64,000 nt of DNA from QWPN01 sp040397585. Lineage in GTDB: Bacteria; Planctomycetota; Planctomycetia; Pirellulales; UBA1268. This document shows, one piece after another, positions 18,349 to 27,010 of this stretch (the first letter of the stretch is position 1; every line of letters starts with the position of its first letter). The DNA lies in assembly GCA_040397585.1 (NCBI GenBank), contig JBBAVS010000002.1, positions 17,507-81,506 on the forward strand, read 5' to 3'. Made by a program: the position numbers and the translations under genes. The notes under the pieces were generated by a model, which worked only from the letters and a program-made list of their open reading frames with translations, did no database searches and was not told where the DNA came from.

Positions 18349-18764
18349 GGTTGAGGCTCCTGCTCCGGTGGGGACACGGGCTTGCACCTCCACTCCCTGG
18401 ACGCCCACACGGCCGGCTACTTCCGCCCGTGCCACGATGCTACGGCCGTCGTCGGCGACGCGGCGGAGAAGGATGCCCACGACCGGTTCCGCCGCGGCCG
18501 CGCTCGTCGGACACCCCCCGCGGCCGCGCGGAGAGGGGAGGCCGCCGGGCCGCATTGACCCAGCAGGAATCCCTGCCAAATCGGCATCTGACCGCCGGGG
18601 CTGCCGAGACGCTCCGGCCGAAACGGCTGAAAACAACGGACTTTCGCCGGTCATGGTGTCCGTGGCACGCGGCTTGCATTCTTCCGGGGCATCCCAAGGA
18701 TGGTCTGCCAAAAAACGTCATCCCCGACGTCACCACCCACGTCACCAGTTCAGAGGAGTCTTCC
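18349..18764. other. Divergent intergenic region before the chaperone operon
   Basis: This 416-base gap separates the VCBS gene (minus) from groEL1 (plus). The right third holds a perfect sigma-54 promoter (18663-18678) about 87 bases before the groEL1 start. I see no CIRCE inverted repeat (the HrcA site) and no convincing sigma-32 or sigma-70 pair. The left part has no gene-like reading frame. Confidence 0.6.
18663..18678 (+). promoter_or_regulatory. Sigma-54 (RpoN) promoter of the groEL operon
   Basis: TGGCACGCGGCTTGCA matches the sigma-54 consensus (TGGCAC, five bases, TTGCA) at every conserved position. The invariant GG (18664-18665) and GC (18676-18677) are separated by exactly 10 bases. 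The expected transcription start is near 18689, giving a leader of about 75 bases before the GTG start at 18765. Such a promoter needs an AAA+ activator, and none is encoded in the window. Confidence 0.8.
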
Positions 18765-20462
<1,698 letters not shown>

Positions 20463-20538
20463 CCGCCCCGCTCGGCCCCTGTCGCGAAACGTTCTCGAAC
20501 CAACTCTCTTTTTTCACTTCGAACCGGAGACCCAACAG

Positions 20539-20844
20539 ATGGCAGCCAAGAACCTGAAGATCCGTCCGCTCGACGACCGCGTGGTGGTGGAGCCGGCCGA
20601 GGCCGAGGAGCGGACCGCCGGCGGTATCGTGCTTCCCGATTCCGCCAAGGAAAAGCCGCAGCGCGGGCACGTCGTGGCCATCGGCCCCGGCAAGCTCCTC
20701 GAGAACGGGCAGCGGGCCACGCCGTCCCTCTCGATCGGCGACGAGGTGATCTACGGCAAGTACTCGGGCAGCGACATCGAGGTCGACGGCCACGAGGTCA
20801 AGATCCTGCGCGAGACCGACATCCTCGCCAAGGTCCTGTCCTGA
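20539..20844 (+). CDS. groES: Co-chaperonin GroES
   Basis: A 101-residue heptameric lid of the GroEL cage. It has IRPLDDRVVVEP at the start and the mobile-loop segment AEERTAGGIVLPDSAKEK, which binds GroEL; GDEVIYGKYSG is also typical. A GGAGA site precedes the ATG by about 9 bases. It lies 76 bases after groEL1 and 52 before groEL2, and may serve both chaperonins. Confidence 0.97.
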   Translation: MAAKNLKIRPLDDRVVVEPAEAEERTAGGIVLPDSAKEKPQRGHVVAIGPGKLLENGQRATPSLSIGDEVIYGKYSGSDIEVDGHEVKILRETDILAKVLS

Positions 20845-20896
20845 TTCCTCCCCCCTTTCCTTCCAGCATTCTCGAACGCATCCAGGAGATCGACCC

Positions 20897-22516
20897 GTGC
20901 CCAAGCAACTGATGTTCGACGACAATGCCCGCGCCAAGCTGCTCAAGGGCGTGGAGAAGCTGGCCGGCGCCGTGGCCGTGACCATGGGCCCGACCGGCCG
21001 CAACGTCATCATCGACAAGTCGTACGGCGGCCCGACGGTGACCAAGGACGGCGTGACCGTCAGCAAGGAGGTCGATCTCGAGGACGCGTTCGAGAACATG
21101 GGGGCCAAGCTCGTCAACGAGGTGGCGTCGAAGACGTCGGACCTCGCCGGTGACGGCACCACGACCGCCACCGTGCTGGCGCGGGCGATCTTCCGCGAGG
21201 GCACCCGCAACGTGGCCGCCGGCTCGAATCCCACCGCCGTCCGCCGCGGGATCGAGAAGGGCGTGGCTGCGGCCGTGCAGCGGCTCATGGAGATGGCCCG
21301 CAAGGTCGAGCGGCCCGAGGAAATCGCCCAGGTCGGCGCCATCAGCGCCAACAACGACCGGGCGATCGGCGACCTCCTCGCCGAGGCCCTGCAGAAGGTG
21401 GGCAAGGACGGGGTGATCACGGTCGAGGAGGGGAAGACGACCGAGACCACCGTCCGGTTCGTGGACGGCATGCAGTTCGACAAGGGCTTCGTCTCGCCCT
21501 ACTTCATCAACAAGCCCGCCGAGATGGAGGTCCAGCTCGACGACGCCCTGATCCTGATCCACGAGAAAAAGATCTCGAACCTCCGGGATCTGCTCCCGCT
21601 GCTCGAGAAGGTGGCCCAGTCGGGCAAGCCGCTCTTGATCATCGCCGAGGACGTCGATGGCGACGCCCTGACCGCCCTCGTGGTGAACAAACTCCGCGGC
21701 GTGCTCAACGTCTGCGCTGCCAAGGCCCCGGGCTTCGGCGACCGCCGCAAGGCGATGCTCGGCGACATCGCCACGCTCACCGGTGGCACGCTGATCAGCG
21801 AGGATCTCGGCCTCAAGCTCGAGAGCCTCGACCTCTCCCACCTCGGCCGGGCCAAGAGCGTGACGGTGGACAAGGCGGAGACCACGATCGTCCAGGGGGC
21901 CGGCAAGCCGGCCGACGTGCAGGCCCGCGTGCAGCAGCTCCGCCAGCAGATCGAGAACACCGAGAGCGAGTACGACCGCGAGAAGCTCCAGGAGCGGCTC
22001 GCGAAGCTCACCGGTGGCGTGGCGATCGTGTCGGTGGGCGCGGGCACCGAGGCCGAGATGAAGCAGAAGAAGGCCCGCGTCGAGGACGCGCTCCACGCCA
22101 CCCGGGCCGCCGTCGAAGAGGGCATCGTGCCGGGCGGCGGCGTGGCCCTGCTCCGCTGCCGCGAGGCGGTGGAGAAGGCTCGCTCGCAGGCCAAGGGCGA
22201 CGAGAAGATCGGCGTGGACATCATCCTCCACGCCCTCGAGGCCCCGATCCGGCAGATCGCCGAGAACGGCGGCATCGACGGGGCGGTGGTGGCCGACGAG
22301 GTGGCCCAGAAGGACGTGAACATCGGCTACGACGCCAACAAGGGGGAGTACGTCGACATGCTCAAGGCGGGCATCATCGACCCCGTGAAGGTGGTCCGCG
22401 TGGCGCTCACCAACGCGGCGAGCATCTCGGGACTGCTGCTCACCACCGAAGCCCTCGTCACCAACCTCGACAAGGACGACGCCAAGAAGCGGAAGATCGA
22501 AGGCTCGGTCCGGTGA
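20897..22516 (+). CDS. groEL: Chaperonin GroEL, copy 2 (no GGM tail)
   Basis: Second chaperonin, 539 residues, with a GTG start at 20897 and AGGAG upstream. It keeps the classical opening VAVTMGPTGRNVIIDKSYG and the ATP-site DGTTTATVLARAI. It ends in DDAKKRKIEGSVR and lacks the Gly-Gly-Met tail found in most housekeeping GroELs. A tail-less paralogue often points to a specialised client set. It is followed after 69 bases by dnaJ, so it is probably co-transcribed with the whole chaperone set. Confidence 0.96.
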   Translation: MPKQLMFDDNARAKLLKGVEKLAGAVAVTMGPTGRNVIIDKSYGGPTVTKDGVTVSKEVDLEDAFENMGAKLVNEVASKTSDLAGDGTTTATVLARAIFREGTRNVAAGSNPTAVRRGIEKGVAAAVQRLMEMARKVERPEEIAQVGAISANNDRAIGDLLAEALQKVGKDGVITVEEGKTTETTVRFVDGMQFDKGFVSPYFINKPAEMEVQLDDALILIHEKKISNLRDLLPLLEKVAQSGKPLLIIAEDVDGDALTALVVNKLRGVLNVCAAKAPGFGDRRKAMLGDIATLTGGTLISEDLGLKLESLDLSHLGRAKSVTVDKAETTIVQGAGKPADVQARVQQLRQQIENTESEYDREKLQERLAKLTGGVAIVSVGAGTEAEMKQKKARVEDALHATRAAVEEGIVPGGGVALLRCREAVEKARSQAKGDEKIGVDIILHALEAPIRQIAENGGIDGAVVADEVAQKDVNIGYDANKGEYVDMLKAGIIDPVKVVRVALTNAASISGLLLTTEALVTNLDKDDAKKRKIEGSVR

Positions 22517-22585
22517 GTCCGTGCCGGCCGGCCCGGCGAGCATCCACCGCGCCCGGCATCGGTCGCGAGGCGGGAGGGACGCGAC

Positions 22586-23743
22586 ATGCCTGACCAGCGT
22601 GATTTCTACGAGGTGCTCGGGGTGGAGCGGCGGGCCACCGCCGCGCAGATCACCGACGCCTATCGCAAGCTGGCGGTCAAGTTCCACCCCGACAAGAATC
22701 CGGGCAACGAAGAGGCCGCGACCCGCTTCAAGGAGGCGGCGCGGGCGTTTGAAGTGCTGTCGGACACCGACCTGAGGGCCCGCTACGACCGCTTCGGCCA
22801 TGCGGGCGTGCAGGGGGGCCAGCGGCACGAGTTCAACGACGTCTCCGACATCTTCGACGCCTTCGGCGATCTGTTCGGCGGGGGCATCTTTGGCGACGCC
22901 TTCGGCGGCCGGTCACGGGGGCCTCGGCCCCGCAAGGGCCGCGACGTGTTCAGCCAGGTGTCGCTGACGCTCCTGGAGGCGGCCCGCGGCGTGACGAAGA
23001 CGGTGTCCTTCGGCCGCCACGAGATGTGCGACTCCTGCGATGGCTCGGGGGCGAAGAAGGGCACGACGCCGCAGCCCTGCGACTACTGCGGGGGTAAGGG
23101 GCAGGTGATCCAGTCGGCCGGCGTGTTTCGCCTCCAGACCACCTGCCCGGCCTGCCGGGGCGCCGGCAGCGTGATCCGCGAGAAATGTCCGGCGTGCGCG
23201 GGCGAGGGCGTCACCGAGGAGCAGGTCGAGCGGCGGGTCACGATTCCGGCGGGCGTGGACAGCGACGTGCGGGTGCGGCTCGCCGGCGAAGGCGAGCCGG
23301 GCGCCAGCGGTGGCCCGCCGGGCGACTGCTACTGCGTGATCGAGATCGAGGAGCACCCGTTCCTCTCCCGCGACGGCCGCGAGCTCCACTGCGAGGTGCC
23401 GGTGAGCTTCACCCAGGCGGCCCTGGGGGCCACGGTGGACGTGCCTACGCTCGACGGCCCGAAGCCGCTGCAGATCACGCGGGGCACGCAGAGCGGCGAC
23501 GTGATCCGCGTGCGGGGGCTCGGCATGCCCGAGGTCCGTGGCCGGGGCGTGGGCGATCTGCACGTGCACGTGCACGTCGAGGTGCCCAAGACCCTCTCGC
23601 CGCGGGCCGAGGAACTGCTCCGCGAACTGGCCCACGAGGAGCAGGCGGCCGTGACGCCCAGGCGGTCGTCATTCTTCAGCCGGCTTGCCGAATACTTTCA
23701 GGGCACCGAAACTGGGCCCCAGCGCAAGGAGCAGGCATCATGA
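22586..23743 (+). CDS. dnaJ: Chaperone DnaJ (Hsp40), type I
   Basis: Co-chaperone of DnaK, 385 residues. The J domain covers residues 1-70 with the HPD motif at 34-36, followed by a Gly/Phe-rich linker (FGDLFGGGIFGDAFGG). Four zinc-binding CxxCxGxG repeats come next (CDSCDGSG, CDYCGGKG, CPACRGAG, CPACAGEG), then the substrate-binding beta domains. GGAGGG precedes the ATG. The stop overlaps the grpE start by four bases (ATGA), so the two are translationally coupled. No dnaK is in the window. Confidence 0.97.
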   Translation: MPDQRDFYEVLGVERRATAAQITDAYRKLAVKFHPDKNPGNEEAATRFKEAARAFEVLSDTDLRARYDRFGHAGVQGGQRHEFNDVSDIFDAFGDLFGGGIFGDAFGGRSRGPRPRKGRDVFSQVSLTLLEAARGVTKTVSFGRHEMCDSCDGSGAKKGTTPQPCDYCGGKGQVIQSAGVFRLQTTCPACRGAGSVIREKCPACAGEGVTEEQVERRVTIPAGVDSDVRVRLAGEGEPGASGGPPGDCYCVIEIEEHPFLSRDGRELHCEVPVSFTQAALGATVDVPTLDGPKPLQITRGTQSGDVIRVRGLGMPEVRGRGVGDLHVHVHVEVPKTLSPRAEELLRELAHEEQAAVTPRRSSFFSRLAEYFQGTETGPQRKEQAS

Positions 23744-24243
23744 GTGACGACGAGTCGGTGGAGGGCACCGAGCCCGGCGCCGTACAGGCTTCGGCCGACC
23801 CCGGGCCGGAGCCGCAGGTGGCGGAGCTCCAGGAGCGAGTGCTCCGTGTCCAGGCGGAGCTGGAGAACTTCCGCAAGCGTTCGCGGCGCGAGTACGACGA
23901 AGCCCAGCGGTATCGGGAGATCGACGTGCTCCGTGACCTGCTGCCGGTGCTCGACAACGTGCTGCGGGCGATCGAGGCCGCGGAGAAGACGGCGGACGTC
24001 GAGTCGTTGCGGTCCGGGTTCCGGATGACGGCCCAGCAGCTCGAAAAGCTGCTGGGCAGCCACGGCTGCCAGACGATCGAGACCGACGGCGCCGCGTTCG
24101 ATCCCGCGGTGCACGACGCGATCCTCCAGCAGGAGGTGCCGGGCGTGGCCGCGGGCACGATCGTGGGCACGGCGAGCCGGGGCTACAAGCTGCACGATCG
24201 CGTGGTTCGGCCGGCCCAGGTGATCGTGGCGAAGGGAGGGTGA
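23740..24243 (+). CDS. grpE: Nucleotide exchange factor GrpE
   Basis: Exchanges ADP on DnaK, 167 residues. An acidic N-terminus is followed by a long coiled helix (VAELQERVLRVQAELENFRKRS) and the C-terminal beta domain with FDPAVHDAI and RPAQVIVAKGG. Start ATG at 23740 lies in the dnaJ stop (ATGA overlap). Three bases separate its stop from the next gene. Confidence 0.96.
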   Translation: MSDDESVEGTEPGAVQASADPGPEPQVAELQERVLRVQAELENFRKRSRREYDEAQRYREIDVLRDLLPVLDNVLRAIEAAEKTADVESLRSGFRMTAQQLEKLLGSHGCQTIETDGAAFDPAVHDAILQQEVPGVAAGTIVGTASRGYKLHDRVVRPAQVIVAKGG

Positions 24244-24246
24244 GCG

Positions 24247-24564
24247 ATGCCGACGTACGACTATGTTTGCGACGGCTGCGGGCACGCCTTCGAGCTGTTC
24301 CAGTCGATGACCGACGCGGTGAAGAAGACCTGCCCCGAGTGCGGCAAGAAGAAGCTCCGCCGCCTGATCGGGGCCGGCGGGGCGATCGTGTTCAAGGGTT
24401 CGGGCTTCTACAAGACCGACTACCGCAGCGACTCCTACAAGAAGGGCGCCGAGGCCGACAAGAAATCGTCGGGGGGGACGTCCGGCGGAGGCGACGGCGG
24501 CAAGAAGTCGGACTCTGTTCCCAAGAACTCCGACCGGGGCCCGAAGAAGTCGGGCGAGGGCTGA
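24247..24564 (+). CDS. FmdB-type zinc ribbon protein
   Basis: A 105-residue protein with an N-terminal FmdB-type zinc ribbon: MPTYDYVCDGCGHAFELFQSM, then CPECGKKKLRRLIGAGGAI. The two CxxC pairs bind one zinc. The tail is Ser/Gly/Lys-rich and probably disordered. FmdB was named as a putative regulator of formamidase in Methylophilus; in most bacteria the function is unknown. GGGAGGG lies before the ATG. It sits three bases after grpE, so it belongs to the chaperone operon. Confidence 0.88.
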   Translation: MPTYDYVCDGCGHAFELFQSMTDAVKKTCPECGKKKLRRLIGAGGAIVFKGSGFYKTDYRSDSYKKGAEADKKSSGGTSGGGDGGKKSDSVPKNSDRGPKKSGEG

Positions 24565-24568
24565 TCCG

Positions 24569-24742
24569 ATGCCGCTCTGCCCCGTCTGCGATGCGCCCGT
24601 CGACCTGCAGACAACGCCCACGGTGCCCTTCTGCAGCGACCGCTGCCGGCTGATCGACCTGGGCCGGTGGCTCGACGAGGGCTACGGCCTGCCGGAGACG
24701 AAGGCTCCCGGCGGCGACGACGAGGCCGACACCGAGTCGTGA
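24569..24742 (+). CDS. yacG: YacG-type zinc protein (DNA gyrase inhibitor family)
   Basis: A short protein of 57 residues that I translated directly. It begins MPLCPVCDAPV and continues with PFCSDRCRLIDLGRWLDEGY. The CxxC and CxxxC ligands and the CRxIDLGxW segment are the signature of YacG, a zinc protein that binds gyrase in E. coli. The start ATG is five bases after the fmdB-like stop, with GAGGG upstream. The C-terminal tail is acidic. Last gene of the chaperone run. Confidence 0.88.
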   Translation: MPLCPVCDAPVDLQTTPTVPFCSDRCRLIDLGRWLDEGYGLPETKAPGGDDEADTES

Positions 24743-24852
24743 GGATGAGTCGGCCGGCCGCGTTCTGCCCACGGCGCCAACGGTCCGCACGGCTTATACT
24801 CCCGCACCCGCTTCCCTTCCGGGAACGGTGGCCGACGCGAGGAGGATGATCC

Positions 24853-26019
24853 ATGTCCACGAGCCCGAACCCGTCCGGAACGGTCGTCCACGAGATCCGC
24901 TGGAGTGACGCCCTCCCCTGGTGGCTCTTGTTCCGGGCCGCCGCCACGGCCTTCTCGCCGACCGTGATCCTGCTCGCCGCGCTCGGCGCGGTGGCCACGT
25001 GGGCCGGCTGGTCGGTCTGCGACCAGCTCGGTCTCGCGGGCGCCGGTGGGTTTGTGAACGTGGCCGCACCCGGCGATGGCGGACTCGTGCTGCCCGACGG
25101 CGACACCGCCGTGGCCACGCCACTGGCTCCGAGCCGCGGCGCCACGCCCTGGCTGCAGGATGTCGTCCGTCGGCTGCCCCGGCCGCTGGCCGAACTCCTC
25201 GCCATGGTGAGCGTGCCCTTCCGTCCGTCGGCCACCTCCGCCCAGCTCCTTGGCGCCGCGGCCCGGATCGGCTGGTTCGTCCTCGTCTGGTCGATCTTCG
25301 GCACGGGCATCACCCGGCATGTGGCCCTGAAGCTGGTGGGCGAAGAGGCCCCCGGGCCGCTGGGGGCGGCGCTGTTCGGCTCGCGGAAGTGGCTGCCGGC
25401 GTTCAATGCGGCCCTGTTCGTGCTCGTCGGCATCCTCGCGCTGAGCGTGCCCGGGGCGCTGCTCGGCCTCGCGATGCGGACCGAACTGGGCCTGGCCTTC
25501 GCGGGCGCCGTCTGGCCGTTCGTTTTGCTCGGGGCCGTGGTGCTGGCAATTCTCGCGATCGGGGTCGTGGCCGGCTGGCCGCTGATGGTGGCGGCGGTGG
25601 GCGTGGAGCGGGGCGACAGCTTCCAGGCGATCTCGACCGCGTTTTCCTACCTCTACCAGCGGCCGCTGCACTACGCCTTCTACGCGCTGGTGGCGCTCGC
25701 CGTGGCGGTGCCGACGGTTGCGGTCGCCAGCCTGTTCGCCGATGCCACCGGCACGCTGGCGATGTGGGCGGCGAGTTTCGGCATGGGACACGAGCGCACG
25801 GCAGCGGTGCTCGACGGCCTGTCGGGTGTGGGCGACGAGGCATCGCGCTTTGGCGTGAAGGCGATCGGCTTCTGGAGCCGGGGCCTCGCCCATCTCCTGG
25901 CGTCGTTCGGCTGGGGCTACTTCTGGGCGATCGCCACGGCGGCCTACATGCTGCTCCGGCAGGACGTGGACGGTACGGAGCTCGACGAGGTCGTGATCGA
26001 CGAGCCGGGGGGCGAGTAG
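24853..26019 (+). CDS. Membrane protein of unknown function
   Basis: A 388-residue protein with about six hydrophobic segments (for example FSPTVILLAALGAVATWAG, FVLLGAVVLAILAIGVVAGW and FYALVALAVAVPTVAVASLF). The N-terminal stretch VHEIRWSDALPWWLLFRA lies just before the first membrane helix. No catalytic motif is seen; similar proteins are common in planctomycetes without known function. GGAGG lies upstream of the ATG. It begins 110 bases after yacG and may be in the same transcript. The stop at 26017-26019 is real; the same last codons appear again after the N run because of the assembly duplication. Confidence 0.85.
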   Translation: MSTSPNPSGTVVHEIRWSDALPWWLLFRAAATAFSPTVILLAALGAVATWAGWSVCDQLGLAGAGGFVNVAAPGDGGLVLPDGDTAVATPLAPSRGATPWLQDVVRRLPRPLAELLAMVSVPFRPSATSAQLLGAAARIGWFVLVWSIFGTGITRHVALKLVGEEAPGPLGAALFGSRKWLPAFNAALFVLVGILALSVPGALLGLAMRTELGLAFAGAVWPFVLLGAVVLAILAIGVVAGWPLMVAAVGVERGDSFQAISTAFSYLYQRPLHYAFYALVALAVAVPTVAVASLFADATGTLAMWAASFGMGHERTAAVLDGLSGVGDEASRFGVKAIGFWSRGLAHLLASFGWGYFWAIATAAYMLLRQDVDGTELDEVVIDEPGGE

Positions 26020-26206
26020 AGACGCCGAGGCGGAGTGGGCTTCCGCAGGTTNNNNNNNNNNNNNNNNNNNNNNNNNNNNNNNNNNNNNNNNNNNNNNNNN
26101 NNNNNNNNNNNNNNNNNNNNNNNNNNNNNNNNNNNNNNNNNNNNNNNNNNNTCGACGAGCCGGGGGGCGAGTAGAGACGCCGAGGCGGAGTGGGCTTCCG
26201 CAGGTT
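25997..26206. other. Assembly gap (100 N) flanked by an identical 55-base duplicate
   Basis: Positions 26052-26151 are N. The 55 bases before (25997-26051) equal the 55 bases after (26152-26206). The duplicate begins inside the last codons of the membrane protein gene and breaks off inside a REP-like hairpin. This is what two contigs look like when they overlap by one k-mer and are scaffolded without merging. Collapsing one copy and the Ns gives a normal REP copy and a continuous sequence, so the true gap length is probably zero. Confidence 0.85.
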
Positions 26207-26319
26207 GAAAACCTGCGGCCACGTGGGGGCAGGTTTTCAACCTGCACATGCACCACGCCGGAGTTGGCCGCCCCGCAGGTTAAAAACCTGCGGCCACTTT
26301 CCGGAAAACCTGCGGCCAC
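26198..26319. repeat. REP-like hairpin repeat cluster 3 (three copies plus a half copy)
   Basis: Copies at 26198-26218 (minus, CC/GG stem), 26229-26245 (plus, GTGG head at 26223) and 26273-26293 (minus, loop changed to AAA-type), then a half copy near 26301-26319 with AACCTGCGGCCAC. The order is minus, plus, minus. The cluster lies between two genes whose stops face each other (26019 and 26320). Confidence 0.83.
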
Positions 26320-26688
26320 TTACCGCGGGGTCACGCGATCAAGCAGCGCCATCAGCCCCTCCATCACCTCGCCGCGGGTAGCCGCCGCATCAGCGCCTGC
26401 TGCGACCGCCGCCTCGAGCCGGTCCTTCCAGACGTGCGGTCCGAAGGCGATCACCGTGCCCTGCGGGCCGGCGGCCTCGCGCGACTGGCCGATGGCGGCC
26501 GCCGGATCGGGGCACGACTGGATATCGACGAGCACCACGTCGTAGGCCGCTCCGGCCGGCACTCCGGCCAGCGTGGCCTGCACGTCGAGCGTGCCGCCTC
26601 CGCCGCGGACCACGCCCGCGAGCCGGCTGGCCGCCATCAGATCGCTCGACACGAGAAGGATCCGCCGGGATTGCATGGGCTGCCTCAC
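26320..26688 (-). CDS. Degenerate receiver-like (CheY-fold) protein
   Basis: About 118-122 residues. RRILLVSSDLMAASRLAGVV, then DVVLVDIQSC, then a beta/alpha ending match a response-regulator receiver domain, with Asp in VLVDIQ where the phospho-Asp should lie. The acidic pocket (SSD instead of DDD/DDE) and the usual lysine are altered, so it may not be phosphorylated normally. A GTG at 26688 overlaps the stop of the PII-like gene by four bases; ATG at 26676 (MQSRRILL) is the alternative start. Third gene of the run metalloprotease, PII-like, receiver-like. Confidence 0.7.
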   Translation of the reverse strand: MRQPMQSRRILLVSSDLMAASRLAGVVRGGGGTLDVQATLAGVPAGAAYDVVLVDIQSCPDPAAAIGQSREAAGPQGTVIAFGPHVWKDRLEAAVAAGADAAATRGEVMEGLMALLDRVTPR

Positions 26689-26990
26689 ACCGCCTCGGGG
26701 CCGCGAACCGTCCGATAGACCTGCACCGCATCGAGCATCGGAAGCACGAACACGCGGCTCGTGCCATCGCCCCCTGCCGCCAGCACGGCGGAGATCGCCG
26801 CCACGGTGCGGTCCACGAAGTCGTCGTTGACGGCGATCTCGATCATCGTCTGCTGGGCGAGCGAATCGGGGGCGGCCAGGTCGTAGCCATGGGCGTCGCA
26901 GAGCGTCATCCGGGTGACCTGCACGGCGGCCAGCGCCTGGCGGACACTCTCCACTTCGGCCGGCTTGATCTCGGCGACGACCAGACGCAT
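26685..26990 (-). CDS. PII-like signal protein with shortened T-loop
   Basis: A 101-residue relative of GlnB/GlnK. It starts MRLVVAEIKPAEVESVRQAL and continues VTRMTLCDAHGYD, which fits the PII core. The segment that should hold the T-loop (with its uridylylated Tyr) is cut to about 10 residues, and the ATP-binding GDGK is GDGTSR. It therefore probably does not follow classical nitrogen control and belongs with the divergent PII-like proteins. AGGAGG lies before the ATG at 26990. It starts 20 bases after the metalloprotease stop. Function unknown; binding of another nucleotide or a membrane partner is possible. Confidence 0.75.
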   Translation of the reverse strand: MRLVVAEIKPAEVESVRQALAAVQVTRMTLCDAHGYDLAAPDSLAQQTMIEIAVNDDFVDRTVAAISAVLAAGGDGTSRVFVLPMLDAVQVYRTVRGPEAV

Positions 26991-27010
26991 ACGGCCTCCT
27001 GCCGACCGCT

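Noticed and set aside
18349..18764. CIRCE/HrcA site before groEL
   Set aside because: I searched by eye for TTAGCACTC-N9-GAGTGCTAA and its common variants and saw none.
24921..26174. Open frame running through the N gap
   Set aside because: It depends on the gap length and on the duplicated 55 bases; the true reading frame of the membrane protein ends at 26019.
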